Counted from the first letter of the stretch, positions 46,390 through 57,992 are shown. The stretch: 64,000 nucleotides of DNA from Fragilariopsis cylindrus CCMP1102 (GCA_900095095.1 FMBT01000345.1:62001-126000); one strand, 5' to 3'. A program made the numbers and translations. The notes: generated from the sequence alone by a model not told the origin.

Positions 46390-49300
46390 ATGCCCGCTTC
46401 ATACTTAATTCCTGCTACGACCTCAGGTGCTCACCAAGATCAAGAACGTGATTATCCGGTAGGGAAGAAAAAGCTGAAGTAGACTACAGTGGTGAAAATA
46501 TAGAAACAACAATGAATAATATGTTACTTGAAGATAAGCCTTTTGATGTTATTCAAGCTGATTTATCATTGGATGATAGTTACGGAAATGCTGGCACTGG
46601 AAGTGGCAATGATAATGGCAATGGAGGAGGAGGAGGAGGTGTACGCAGCAGTAGAAGCAAGAATGTGGAAGGTGAAGATGATCCACTTTTTAGACATTCT
46701 ACAACTGAGGATCGGTATGGACGTTCATCACGTAAAACTCGAACAAGAACACCCACAAATGAAGTTGGTGATTTACCAGCATTATCAACGCCAACAAAAA
46801 CGAGTAAAGCAACAACAACTAAAGCAGTCAGTGTAACAAAAATTACTCCTGCCTCCGAAGAAGAACCAATTAATTTAAATGATACAACATTATTGACAAG
46901 GAATGTAACAGGTGGGAGAGGAGAATCCAGAACTCGTCCATTAAGCCCACCATCCAGAGCTGGTTTAGATGATCCAGAAGTGTATCAAAGACGTTCCTAT
47001 GAACAAACAAGAAGAATCGACGTAGTAGTAGTAATGATGATGATTCGGATGATGATGATGTTTATGTTGAAGATGATAATGATCAAGGTACAGGTGTAGG
47101 AGGAGCGGCGGCATCTGCTGCATCTACCGGTGATACATCTGGACTCACATCAAGAGGACTCACATCAAGAGGACCATCCTATAGAAATGAAATGCCGATG
47201 GATGAAAGAAATGAATATGAAAGTGATATGAAAGCCCTTGGGTTGTGTGATTATACATCAGCATATGATCCATCACAAGGTATGCCAGATTTTTGTGAAA
47301 CAACGTTGAATACGTTGAATGATATGTGTTATGGTGGTGATTCACAACATTATTCAACTCAACAACAAAAACGTGTCGTCGATACTACTACTACTACTGT
47401 TAGTGATGAAAAAGATATTCAAGGGAAAAATTCCTTTGAAATTAGGTGATAAACATTTAGTGAAAAATGCAGCAGGTACAGAAGAACAAACATCCATTGA
47501 AGTGAATATGTGGAACCAATGTACCGAGGTAGAAACAACGGTGAAGATGGTGATGACAACAATTATACTTCTCCAAAACGTAAAAATGCATTATTGAAAG
47601 CAATGACAAGACGTGCCAAAGATGATTTTAATAAATTAGGGAATAAAAAAGGCAGTAAAAATAATAACAAGAATAGTAAGGGTCTTGATACTACTGCAGA
47701 TGAATCACTGGAAGAAGATGAAACTAAAACTGAAACTACCCCCTCCACCCTAATCAACAACCTGATAATGTATATGCAACATTTACTAGTTATGAGAAAA
47801 GTAAATTCCTTCAATTGATTAATACTGGTATTAGTCCATTTGATGCCACTGGACAAGTATTAAAAGAACGTGATACTAATAATTGGTGGTAGTAATCCTG
47901 ATGGTAGTATTGCTGATTCAAGTTCTAATAGTGAATACAATCCTGGGGGTGTAGATGGTAGTGTTATTGAAGATGATGATGATGATGATGGTAAAGAAGA
48001 AGGAGAAGGTGGCGGCGATAATAATGCTAATGCTGCTGCTTTAGCCTCAAGCCCGACAACAAGCACATCAAAAGGTAGTGGTAATAAACAACGACGTACA
48101 AAATCAAAATTAGCATTCTGGAAACGTGGAACTATTAAAAAGAATAGTGATACGACACCACCAAAACCAAAACCAATCTATAGTCCTGATGTTACTATTA
48201 ACGAAAATGATCAAGATCAGGACGATGATAGTGTCGAAACGTATGATTATGAAAATGATCGACCAAGTCTAATGAAAGATGATGACGATGAGGAGGCTGA
48301 AGAAGTTATTATTGCTGTTCACAATAGTAATGACGAGGTGACGAGGTTGACGAGGATGTGGATAATAATAATGATGATGGTGACGATGAAGGTGTTGAGG
48401 TTCAAGAAGAAGATGAAGGTGACGAAGAAGAAGGAGAAGCAGACAATGATAGTCTTCAATTTGCTAAATCAGGTATAAGTTATTATGATGCTGTTCGTAA
48501 GAATGATCGTTCTGAAGATGATGATGATGATCGTGACAACTATGATGAATCAGGAAAGTCAAAAGGTAGTAGAAGAAGGAAACTAATGATTCCATTGAAA
48601 GGCTTATCAAAGGCATTATCAAAAAGAAATAATAATAATAGTCGTGGTCGTGCAACACCTGTTCTTGATGAAGATGAACAAATTGTTCAGGAAGGAGAAG
48701 AAGAAGGAGAACGTATTGCTGCTATTCGTTCTGCTACAAGTTCACCAACACGATCTGCATCTAAACAAACAACAACAACAACAACAACACCAACGATGCG
48801 AATTATTGGTGGTGTGAATGATGATAGTAATGAAGATTATAATGATTACAATGATGATGAAGCAGATGATGAAGTAGAAGATGGTCCCACTGGCAATAAG
48901 TCATCACCCAACACAGATTTCACCATCAAGTGTTGTTGATGAACCTATGCATCAATTACAACAAACATTATCTAAAGAATCTTTATTGGATGATACAGTT
49001 ACTAATAATAATGATACTGCTGCTAAATTATTAGGATTGCCTGCCCTGACAAAATCAACATCGAACGACGACGACGACAACGATGATGACGATGGCGAAA
49101 ATGACGATAAAAATGACGACGATGAAGCATCCGATCAACAACAACAACCGATTGTTGATTTGAATATGGATGCATATTTTAATTCGACAGAAACTATCTT
49201 ATCACCACGTAGTAATGCTGGTGGTGTTGGTAATAGTAATACAAATACAAGTTTTGATGTTGGTTCTGTTATGAGTGGAAAATCATATAGAACATCTCAA

Positions 49301-49477
49301 ACAAATATGAGTACACGATCAACACGTAGTCGCCGTCCGGTCAAGCCAAGGTTCGTCTACAAGCGCATGCACAATCCCAATCTCAATCAACAGAAGGAGG
49401 AGGTGTGATAATATAAATAATATTTCAATTTCAAGTAATGGAACGAGTGCTACTGGTAGAACAACAAATCAATTACG
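46390..49477 (+). pseudogene. 5' part of a long acidic protein, interrupted by at least nine frame changes
   Basis: Coding-like sequence (acidic, Ser/Asn/Thr-rich, same codon habits as the intact 3' part) runs continuously but moves between frames. Changes occur near 46455, 47018, 47430, 47505, 47745, 47880, 48335, 48905 and 49470, with two or three more between 49340 and 49410. Several sit at homopolymers where one base too many or too few explains the shift: GGGAAAAATTCC near 47425, AATAATTGG near 47880, CATCACCCAAC near 48905, CGGGATGG near 49476. No internal stop occurs within a frame segment except where the frame is lost. The likely start is ATG 46390 (AAAAGATGCCC), alternatively ATG 46512. 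Assembly error is the simplest explanation; recent pseudogenisation is the alternative. Confidence 0.6.
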
Positions 49478-52400
49478 GGATGGAAAGAATCAATTGAAGC
49501 TGTTGCAGCTGCAACAGGTAAAGAATGGGACCCTGATCATGGATGGAAAGATTACATTGATCCAACATCACGAAATGAATGCGGTACAGAGGATTTTTAT
49601 GGTGGTATGCCTATGCCTGTACCTGTACCTGTTGACGCAGAACGGTATGTTGATAATAACACCAACATCAATAGTCCAAATGAACAGCAGCAGCAGCAGC
49701 AGCAAAAGGATATTCCCATACAAATGGTCGATGATGATGGTGAATCATTGAATGCTTTTATGGATGAAAACGAAACAGCAACGACTGATAATGTTGTTGT
49801 TTCACGTACTACTGGCGGTGCTGTCATCGAAGAACGAAGTGTTATTACAAGTAGTGGAGCTAGAAGTGTTGCTACTACTGGTAATATAAGTACTAATTCC
49901 AGCCCAAGTCGACGAAGAAGAGCTGCAGCTGCTTCTAGTAGAATGAATGCGGCTAAGAAACCAAGTCAATTACAAGATGACGATAAACCCCGTGGATGGG
50001 CAGAAACTATGAAGGCTGCAACAGCGAAATTGAATATGGATGGTGATAAACGTTGGGATCCTATTCATGGATGGATTGGTATGACTGAGAAAGAAAAGTT
50101 TGATCTGATGTTACAATCCGAAGAAGAGGAACAACAAAAGAAGCGTGAACAACAGCAATTATCTCTTGGTGGTTATGATGATGAATCTACTCGTGATAAT
50201 GCTGCTATTATTGCTATAACGGCTGATTCGGATATGCAAGATTTTGGAACAATTGTTCGTAATAAAAGTGATGTAGAACAATTGGAGGAAATTGCTAATA
50301 ATCTTGATCAGAGTAATATCCAATTTTTATCTGGTGAAGAGGATGAATCACCTAACGATGATGAAATGACGAAAAAGTACAACGAAATGGAAGAGTCGCA
50401 GGAGGAGCGAGTAGCTTCTACGGAGGACGATGATACGGCTGCAGCGAGTAAGTCTATGGGTAGATATATACAAATTGCAGATAGTGGATCTGTTCAGAGT
50501 CATTATCGAGTCCCGAAAGACAAGATGCCGAAGTCCCTGTTATCATCTCCTCTAGAAGATGATGAAGAAATTCCGGGAAGCATTGTTAGTACAGCAACAA
50601 CTACGTTGTCTCCCGGCAGTAGTGAAACTCTTCGAAAGATAAAAGAAGCGCATCATCGCGAACAAGAAGAATTATCTCGTAGAAATAAAAGTCCTGGTAG
50701 GATGGTAGATGTACAAAAACATACCTTAGATCAAGACGATGCGGATTTTTTCCCACGTGAAGAATCAACCACCGCCGACAGACGACGTAGAAGTAATGGT
50801 CCAGTTGATCTGGATGAAATATTTGAGCAAGAAGAATACACATCATCATTCCGTCCGGTTTTAAACGATTCAGTTGTTTCTGGTAAAAATGCCAATGAGG
50901 TATATCAAAAAATATATGAACAACAAAGTGATGGAAGTTTTGATGCCGGTACGGACTTTTCATGGGATGCTGACGAGGCAGTAATCGATAGCGGTATTAG
51001 TGGTAATGATAATAGTAACAGGAAACCTGTACCTAGATTGAAGATTAATATTCGAGATTCGTCATCTGTATCATTACCACCGCGATCAACTAAATCTACT
51101 GGTACTGGTACTGGTACTGGTCGTATTGGTGGTGGTGGTGCGGCTAAAGCACAAAGTGAGGTATCTTTCGATTCAACATCGACGTCATCGAAATCCATAC
51201 CAAAATTAGCTGGACCGAAGAGAGATACGTCACCTATTCGTGGAACAAGAACAACGACAAGGACAGTAGTTTCGGAATCGAAGGAAACTATTCACGCAGC
51301 GAATACGGACACCGATTACGGTCGAGATCCCATGCACGATTCAAAACAAGATCAAGTGCAAGATGATGAACCGGTATCGCATCCGGTGCAACCCGGGCAA
51401 GAAGACGAACCTGCACTGCAACATGGTCAAGATGCTGTTGATGCTTCCCGTGGCTTTCAACAACGGTTCCATACTGCTGCACGATCTTCTATTCAAAATG
51501 ACGTAGAGGATAATCGTGCTGTTGCAGTCGCTCATTGTGTTGATAATATTACGAAAGCATCTACAAATCCAAGTGCTTCGATTCCACCGAATGTTTCGCA
51601 ATTACATAATTTCTGGGAAAAACGAACTACAAGTTGGGACGGCGATGATGACATAGCTGGTCCACCATCCATTACACGATCTCCACCACCTCCACAGACA
51701 ACATCACCATCACAGGTCAACAATTCTCATCAAAGTTCCGAATGGAAATCATTTTTGGTGAAAAAGGTCCAAGCCGAGAATAAAGCAGCTGCTGCATCAT
51801 ACCAACAGGATGAAGAAAGAGATACAATATTCGACTTCCCCGGTGGATCGGATGGCAACACCAAAAAATCATTAGCAAGGGCTCCAGTACAGCGTAGAAA
51901 TAGCAAGTCGGGAGAACCGCAAGATGTAACTGCATTTGACGACATCTCAGAATTGTCACCTATCCGTCATGATGATACCGATAGCGAATATTCCAAGTCC
52001 GTTGTATCCGAAGCGAGTACAGCTTTTGTACAGGGAACTACTTTCCTCCAACGATTGCAGGCATGTGCAGCTCCTATCGTGTACAAAAGTAGTAATAATT
52101 GCAACTCGGAAGGTCCGATCTCAGCACATTTGGCATTCCTAAGGAGCAACCCTAACGTCACTGGTAGTAGTCCGGAGGTGGCGAAACCTTCAAATGATAG
52201 CACTTCTACCTCACGCCGAATATTAGAAGCTTCGTCCGGACTATGTGGACGACCGGATGTGATAGTTGAAGATGATGATGAAAATAGCGAGGGCGAGACG
52301 ACTCAATCTACGATGAATAATAGACAGGACAAGAAGAAAAAATCTACCACGAAATCATCACGTTCTGATCCTAGATCAAGACAAAATGATGATTTGAGTA

Positions 52401-53011
52401 GTGTCATTTCTGATGGATTCGGAGCGAAGTCTGCTTATTTAGAAGCACTTGCTATGAAGGCTGCAGTTTCCGGTGGATCATCGAAAAAGAAGAAGCGTAG
52501 ATCTACAGGATCTGATACGAGCGTCGCAACTAATAGTTCCAAACATTCTGAAAAATTCAAACAATTCCTTGATAGACGTTCTCCTTCCAACAAAGATAGT
52601 GATAATAGTAACAACCACCAGTCACCACCAAAAGAACAAGAGCAACCTCTTCCAAGTAAGAAACCTCCAATTGCCACCGGCGGTAGATCGGAATTATTAT
52701 CTAATCGTGCTGAAAAATACGCGTCAGAAAAGGTAAATGAGATGATGGATGTCATGGCTGGACGTAGTAGTAATAAGGATAATAATAATAACAAGAAAGG
52801 ACGATCGAAAGAAGAATACGAAGAAACTGGTGCATTTCCAACTTTGTCCCGAACGTCAGCACCGCCGCCTCCCATGGGTAGGACTCCTACTCATACTCAT
52901 AATGATGCAGCGAGGATAGCGGCAGAAGAATTAGCAGCTGCACGAGTGGAGATAATGATGCAACGCCTTTCGTGCGCTCAAAATCTTGAAGAGGATGAGG
53001 CCGAAATATAA
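49478..53011 (+). CDS. 3' part of the long acidic low-complexity protein (intact frame)
   Basis: The frame is open from about 49460 to the stop at 53009-53011, about 1177 residues. The first in-frame ATG is 49607, but coding features (GWKESIEAVAAATGKEWDPD) start before it, so it continues the upstream segment. Two copies of a Trp motif are seen: GWKESIEAVAAATGKEWDPD followed by HGW near 49478-49550, and GWAETMKAATAKL followed by WDPIHGW near 49993-50074. The rest is Asp/Glu, Gln, Ser and Asn-rich, with a His/Gln/Asp repeat (about 51330-51440), basic patches (KKKKRRS) and a helical Ala/Glu-rich end (AARIAAEELAAARVEIMMQR). No known domain. Probably a large, mainly disordered cytosolic or nuclear protein. 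Confidence 0.65.
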   Translation, partial: GWKESIEAVAAATGKEWDPDHGWKDYIDPTSRNECGTEDFYGGMPMPVPVPVDAERYVDNNTNINSPNEQQQQQQQKDIPIQMVDDDGESLNAFMDENETATTDNVVVSRTTGGAVIEERSVITSSGARSVATTGNISTNSSPSRRRRAAAASSRMNAAKKPSQLQDDDKPRGWAETMKAATAKLNMDGDKRWDPIHGWIGMTEKEKFDLMLQSEEEEQQKKREQQQLSLGGYDDESTRDNAAIIAITADSDMQDFGTIVRNKSDVEQLEEIANNLDQSNIQFLSGEEDESPNDDEMTKKYNEMEESQEERVASTEDDDTAAASKSMGRYIQIADSGSVQSHYRVPKDKMPKSLLSSPLEDDEEIPGSIVSTATTTLSPGSSETLRKIKEAHHREQEELSRRNKSPGRMVDVQKHTLDQDDADFFPREESTTADRRRRSNGPVDLDEIFEQEEYTSSFRPVLNDSVVSGKNANEVYQKIYEQQSDGSFDAGTDFSWDADEAVIDSGISGNDNSNRKPVPRLKINIRDSSSVSLPPRSTKSTGTGTGTGRIGGGGAAKAQSEVSFDSTSTSSKSIPKLAGPKRDTSPIRGTRTTTRTVVSESKETIHAANTDTDYGRDPMHDSKQDQVQDDEPVSHPVQPGQEDEPALQHGQDAVDASRGFQQRFHTAARSSIQNDVEDNRAVAVAHCVDNITKASTNPSASIPPNVSQLHNFWEKRTTSWDGDDDIAGPPSITRSPPPPQTTSPSQVNNSHQSSEWKSFLVKKVQAENKAAAASYQQDEERDTIFDFPGGSDGNTKKSLARAPVQRRNSKSGEPQDVTAFDDISELSPIRHDDTDSEYSKSVVSEASTAFVQGTTFLQRLQACAAPIVYKSSNNCNSEGPISAHLAFLRSNPNVTGSSPEVAKPSNDSTSTSRRILEASSGLCGRPDVIVEDDDENSEGETTQSTMNNRQDKKKKSTTKSSRSDPRSRQNDDLSSVISDGFGAKSAYLEALAMKAAVSGGSSKKKKRRSTGSDTSVATNSSKHSEKFKQFLDRRSPSNKDSDNSNNHQSPPKEQEQPLPSKKPPIATGGRSELLSNRAEKYASEKVNEMMDVMAGRSSNKDNNNNKKGRSKEEYEETGAFPTLSRTSAPPPPMGRTPTHTHNDAARIAAEELAAARVEIMMQRLSCAQNLEEDEAEI

Positions 53012-54271
53012 TATAATACAAAATAAATGTGAATGTGAATGTGAATGTGAATGAAAATGTGATATACATGTCGGTCCGATTTAGATTTTATATGTGTCTG
53101 TGCAAATTACATACTCTAATACAATAATACATATAAATAATATTCCTTTGTAAAATAAATTAATACATGTCTTCATTATAGCAAGAGCTAGGCAAACGAG
53201 ATGCTGAAGGTATGTACCTACCAAGGTAGGTAGGTACTATACATCTTGTCCATGTATGCAATGATTTGCTGGAAGCTACATTTAGTTAGATAAGGATCCT
53301 CAATTTTACTGATTAGATTCATTCATTCCTCTTTTCAACGACGCATCATGATTATTGTATTTTGTTGAAACGTTTGAATGAATACTATTCTATTACTTCT
53401 TTATTATGGAAATCCTTTTTTTAGACATCATCATCCTCACCTCCTCCAGTCATTCCTAGTAACTTAAACTTATTTTTCGAAAGGACGGAATATATATTTG
53501 AAACGTGGATATTATTTAGTCGAGTGAGTCAAAGGGGCTATTATTTTGTACCTCAAAAAGTTTTGGCATTCGACCGAGTGAGTCCCACTTTGTTTGAAAT
53601 TTCTTAATTAATTACAATAGAAGATTCAAATCAAATCGTATTTTGTTTGACCTCGTCAAAAACACACACACAAGCTTTTATCAGTCGTACACGTGTGTAT
53701 CAAAACATTTCTTGGAATGCTGACTCACACGCTGTAAGTTGTTGTGTGCCGCTGTAATTTTTTTTAAAATTGATGGTTGGCTGACAATCAATTATTAAAA
53801 GTACTTTTCACAACTACCGGTACTGCACTCGATAGGTACGTACATGGTAGAAAAGATTCATTCGAAAAAAAACATCGTCAGCCAGAGATCTGTCAAAATC
53901 TAAGATCTTTTCTTTCTTCACATACTAATAACGTGCTACTGTAATACGTTCGTTATTGTAACTAACTAATACTCCACTACCCGTTCCTCTAAATTCGCAA
54001 AACCAAATGCCACGATCGTGAAGGAGTGAGTGAGGCGAATGAATGAATGAATGAATCATCACCAGGACGTGATGACGATTGCAGGATGCATCATGTCTGT
54101 GGGATGAAATTGTAAATCAAATCGAATCGAATCGAACTGAACTAACAGAAAAAAAAGGGTTCCGAAAAAAAAGGAGATATAATAACAAATAAGATTTAAA
54201 ATCTCATAACTTCACAAACTCATCAACGCAATCTCCACTAATCGACAAACTAACATAATAAATTAAAAAGA
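53012..54271. other. Intergenic region upstream of the peroxiredoxin gene
   Basis: 3' flank of the acidic protein gene (with a TGTGAATG-type repeat directly after the stop, 53028-53055), then AT-rich DNA. A small palindrome GTACCTACCAAGGTAGGTAGGTAC lies near 53215-53238, and a (GAAT)n run at 54038-54056. The last 150 bp before 54272 are A-rich leader sequence. No gene. Confidence 0.5.
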
Positions 54272-54901
54272 ATGAAATTCATTTCCGCTATTGTTTCTGC
54301 TGTATGTTTGGTAAATGCTGTGGATGCCTTCGCACCTCCTGCGTCGTTCTCATCATCATCAGCATCAGCAGCATCAGCAGCATCATCCGCATTACATTTA
54401 GCTGTTGGTGAAGTGGCACCCGATTTTTCCTTACAAGATCAAAATGGTAAAACAATTAAACGATCGTCCATTAAAAAACCATTAGTGATCTATTTTTATC
54501 CATCGGATTCTTCACCGGGATGTACCAAGCAAGCACAAAGTTTCAATGATCGTATTACTAGTATTCGAAAAACATATGGTGCAGATGTGGTAGGTATTTC
54601 TGGACAGGATGTGGAATCGAAACAAAAATTTGCTGTCGAAGAAGGATTAACATTTTCCATTTTAGCCGATGCTGATGATGCAGTACGGAAAGAATTTAAT
54701 GTACCCAAAGAATTATTCGGTTTATTTCCTGGTCGTGTGACCTATGTCTTAGATAAAGCTGGTGTTTGTCAACTGGTGTATAAAGAATTAAGTAAGGCAG
54801 AATCACATGTGATGAAGGCAGAAGAAACATTAGAAGAAATGAAAGCAACTAATACTGGTGGTGGTGCAGGGAATCCATTTGCAGCTTTATTCAATAAATA
54901 A
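54272..54901 (+). CDS. Plastid-targeted PrxQ/BCP-type peroxiredoxin
   Basis: Single exon, 209 residues. Residues 1-19 are a signal peptide, and the junction VDAFAPPASF is a typical diatom plastid-import motif (Phe at +1), followed by a Ser/Ala-rich transit peptide to about 43. The thioredoxin-fold domain begins GEVAPDFSLQDQNGK. The peroxidatic motif is YPSDSSPGCTKQA (P-x3-S-x2-C, Cys near 84), and the conserved Arg/Trp-side region reads LFPGRVTYVLDK. PrxQ enzymes reduce H2O2 and lipid peroxides in the plastid using thioredoxin. The usual resolving Cys five residues after the peroxidatic one is Gln here; the only other Cys in the mature part is in AGVCQLVY near 170, so it may act as a 1-Cys enzyme or use that Cys. 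Confidence 0.93.
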   Translation: MKFISAIVSAVCLVNAVDAFAPPASFSSSSASAASAASSALHLAVGEVAPDFSLQDQNGKTIKRSSIKKPLVIYFYPSDSSPGCTKQAQSFNDRITSIRKTYGADVVGISGQDVESKQKFAVEEGLTFSILADADDAVRKEFNVPKELFGLFPGRVTYVLDKAGVCQLVYKELSKAESHVMKAEETLEEMKATNTGGGAGNPFAALFNK

Positions 54902-56136
54902 ACGATAACGACACACGACAACGACAGTAAAATGTATGCTTCGCTTGATACTATAACTTATATATCGATACAGAACTGGCTCCTAAAATTCAGAACAAAT
55001 ATAGATATACGCTGATGATACATACTATACATGCAAGTTGATACAGGCAGTCGTTAAGAATATCCCAATTGTAACTGATATGCAAACGTGGAAATATAAT
55101 ATTTATTGCAGTCCGTTGACGTAACTACGTATAGCTAACGAGCTCTAATAAATACTGATTAACAATAGATACAACTTTTTAATACCATCATCTCCGTAAC
55201 ATTACAGTACTGCAGCCACTCTATACATATCATGAAATAATCGTGAACTTTGTAGTAGAGTTATCAAGACGACACACTATAATAAGGGGTATAAAATCGT
55301 AAAAAAATAATAACAAAGGGGGGAGATGAGATCATCCATTACTTTGAAGAACGCGCACATACAATTGTACACACAGACATATGGCTTTGCGGCACTACGG
55401 TAGTAAATTTTGGGGATTTCGTAGAAACTAAATAATTATGTTTATTTTTGAAATTTTCAAAGCGGGTAAGCAAAGCGGAAGGGTATGCATCATAACTGCT
55501 TTTTTACAAAGCGGGTATCCCTACCCACTTTTTACAAAGCGGGTAAGCAAAGCGGGTACGCATAACCGCTTTTTAGGGAAGCGGGTATGCTCAAAAAACC
55601 AAATTATTAGTTTTCGACCAACCCCCACGATATTTGCAGTGGCGGAAGGCCCAGACACACACACTAAAGTAACAACACAATAGACAAACCAACTACAGTA
55701 CAGTACTGTATCGAATGTTTTAATAACGAAGTACAGGTACCTATTTTTATATCTTTATTTTATCATTTTTCATTATTCCCCAAACAATCATATACCATAC
55801 CATACCATATCGTTATCATATCATCTTGTGGTGTGTGTGTGTTTCAATTACCAATTTTCATTTCATTTCATTTCATTTCATTATATATATATATATATTC
55901 TTTTCCGTCTGTCCGAAAACGCTGTCGTCGTCGTCGTCATCAAGGTCGCTCGCTCTCTCTCTCTCTCTAAATATATTTATATATCCAACAGTATATACGT
56001 CTTCTTTGTCTTTTTTCTTCTGTCTCTCCAGTTTTTTGTTTTCATTTTACAAGTAGTCTAATCTCGTATTCTCATATTCTCATATTCTCATCTCCTCATC
56101 TCATATCAATCGTCTCTTCATTATAATGAGTTTACC
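54902..56136. other. Convergent intergenic region with an AAGCGGGTA array
   Basis: No gene. It includes a GC-richer array at 55459-55587, a segment (55401-55440) like 14072-14113, then ATACC and (ATTTC)n repeats near 55795-55880, CT and GTC repeats near 55920-55965, and a (TCATAT)n-like run just before the end of the next, minus-strand gene. Confidence 0.5.
55459..55587. repeat. Interspersed AAAGCGGGTA motif array
   Basis: The decamer AAAGCGGGTA occurs at 55459, 55508, 55536 and 55549, and GAAGCGGGTA at 55578. The longer phrase GGGTAAGCAAAGCGG plus GGGTA(T/C)GCAT and ATAAC(T/C)GCTTTTT occurs twice (55463-55502 and 55541-55573). A TACCC at 55522 provides a local inverted partner. The block is clearly richer in G and C than its surroundings. 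Confidence 0.75.
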
Positions 56137-57190
56137 TTATAATTTTTGTAATTGAATTTGTGATCCTTGTAATCCAGCTTGTGTAATAGTTGCTATTGGA
56201 TCTAATAATGGTGTTGGTGGATAACCTGCTATAATACGGAATGGTTGATCAATGGTGGTATTGGAGGCTTGGACTGCTAATGCCGCTAATTGTTCTACTG
56301 TACCATTACAGGATATCTTGATTATCTTCCGGGAACCATCTAACATCCGTACCGCAATGGATGTTATATCACTAGTATCAATGATAGCTTCTGGTGATGG
56401 TAATGAGGATGGATCAAAAATATCCGTTGTTGTATTTGCAGTTGCAGTAGTTCCATCCGCTGCCACAGCAGTAGTGTCATCACTACTCCGTAATGTATTC
56501 CCTTCCCCCGAAAAATAACGAAATGTTTCAATATAGTCTTCTTTACGTTTATCAATTAAACCAACCGTAATATTATTACCACCACTATTACCATCATTAC
56601 GTAATTCCGACGGTGTTTGTCCACGTGCCAGTGATGTTAAAAAATCAGCATTGGCTGGATCATCTAATCGACGATATGGTCCATCATCGACCAAAAAACC
56701 ATTGGCATACATTGTTATTGTACGACGTATTGGTGGTTGTCCACTTCCCATTGCACCGTCATCGTCATCATCATTGTCATCATCTTGTTGTCCAGCACGT
56801 TCCGCAATATTAAAGATAGATTCAGCTGCAGCAGCAGAAGAGGATGATGGTCCATCTGCATCATCATCATTATTATTTGGTTCTACTGCAAGTCCACTGT
56901 AATGTAAATACCAAAAGAAAACAGGTAAAATTAGAGAATAAAGAAAAATAAAGTGAGTAAGTTAGTCATGGAGTGCAGTTGCAGTTGCAATTGTATTCAG
57001 TAGAGGAGATGGGGGAATGGGGAAGGGGGGGGGGGGGGGGTTGTCAACATTATATGAAAGATCGACAAGTAAATGAAACCAGAACCGATGGTAGACGAGG
57101 TAAAGTAAGGTAGGGATGCACAATTGCATTGCATTCCATTCCATTCCATGCGACTGCATTGCATGGAATGTATTTAAATAGTGTCTTCGA

Positions 57191-57225
<35 letters not shown>

Positions 57226-57553
57226 CGGTCGTAGACATGACGTCGTCCCGTCAGTAATATCTGAGAATTGAAAATAAATCTTCATTCAATGCAATGCAAT
57301 CTGATATCTGATATCCAAATAAATCTCACAATACAGTTTTATTTTTATTTATTTACAAGCGATAAAAACGTAAAGAGGTAAAAAACGTATTAAAAAAACG
57401 TATATTAAACAACGTAAAGTAAACGTACCTTCCACCACCTTGTGCACCCACACCACCCACATAACGATTATTCGCATCACGACGACGTTTTTCTTCTTTT
57501 TCCTTTTCAGTATCCTCTTTGACATCATCATATAATCCACGAATATTACTCAT
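56137..57553 (-). CDS. p47/Shp1-type SEP-UBX cofactor of Cdc48/p97 (2 exons)
   Basis: Exon 1 is 57553-57429 and exon 2 is 56896-56137; GTACGT donor, ACAG acceptor, phase-2 join through Ser (AQGGG-S-GLAVEP), 294 residues. The SEP domain (about 105-180) shows ITMYANGFLVDDGPYRRLDD followed by FLTSLARGQTPSELR and the VGLIDKRKEDY strand. The UBX domain (about 217-294) begins DTSDITSIAVRMLDGSRKI and ends ATITQAGLQGSQIQLQKL; the Cdc48-binding loop reads GYPPTP rather than the usual FP. p47 adaptors bring Cdc48 to ubiquitylated substrates and to membrane fusion. The N-terminus is short (MSNIRGLYDDV) and lacks the UBA domain of animal p47. The intron contains CT and G-run microsatellites (57197-57220, 57025-57040). 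Confidence 0.92.
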
Positions 57554-57888
57554 TATTGTAATTATTGTTGTATTGTATTGTCTTGTTTTGTTTGTTTCTA
57601 GTTTAGTTTTATTCTGTTTTGTTTTTAATATTCTTGAATTGACTTGACTTTGTCTTTATCTCTACTATGCCTTTCTTTCAATTTGCTATTTGTATTGTAC
57701 TGTATTGTATTGTATTGTGTGTGTGCATTGTTGTGTCGTGTGTTGTTGTTCAAAATAATCCATTCTTTTCGATGTTGTTCGATTGCTGTCTTATTTTTTT
57801 TTCTTTTTCAAAACAAATAATAATAAAATCGCTGGATCAGGCAGACTTTCAGAGAGAATTATTTTTTCGTGGGACTTGACTCGATTTT

Positions 57889-57961
57889 GTCTGTCTGTCT
57901 TTCTGTCTGTCTGTCTGACTGTCTTTCTTTCTTTCTTTCTTTCTGTCTGTCTGTCTGTCTT

Positions 57962-57992
<31 letters not shown>

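Noticed and set aside
46459-46488. A 30-nt intron (GTAGGG to CTACAG) to repair the first frame change
   Set aside because: Far shorter than any other intron in the window; a one-base indel explains the shift more simply.
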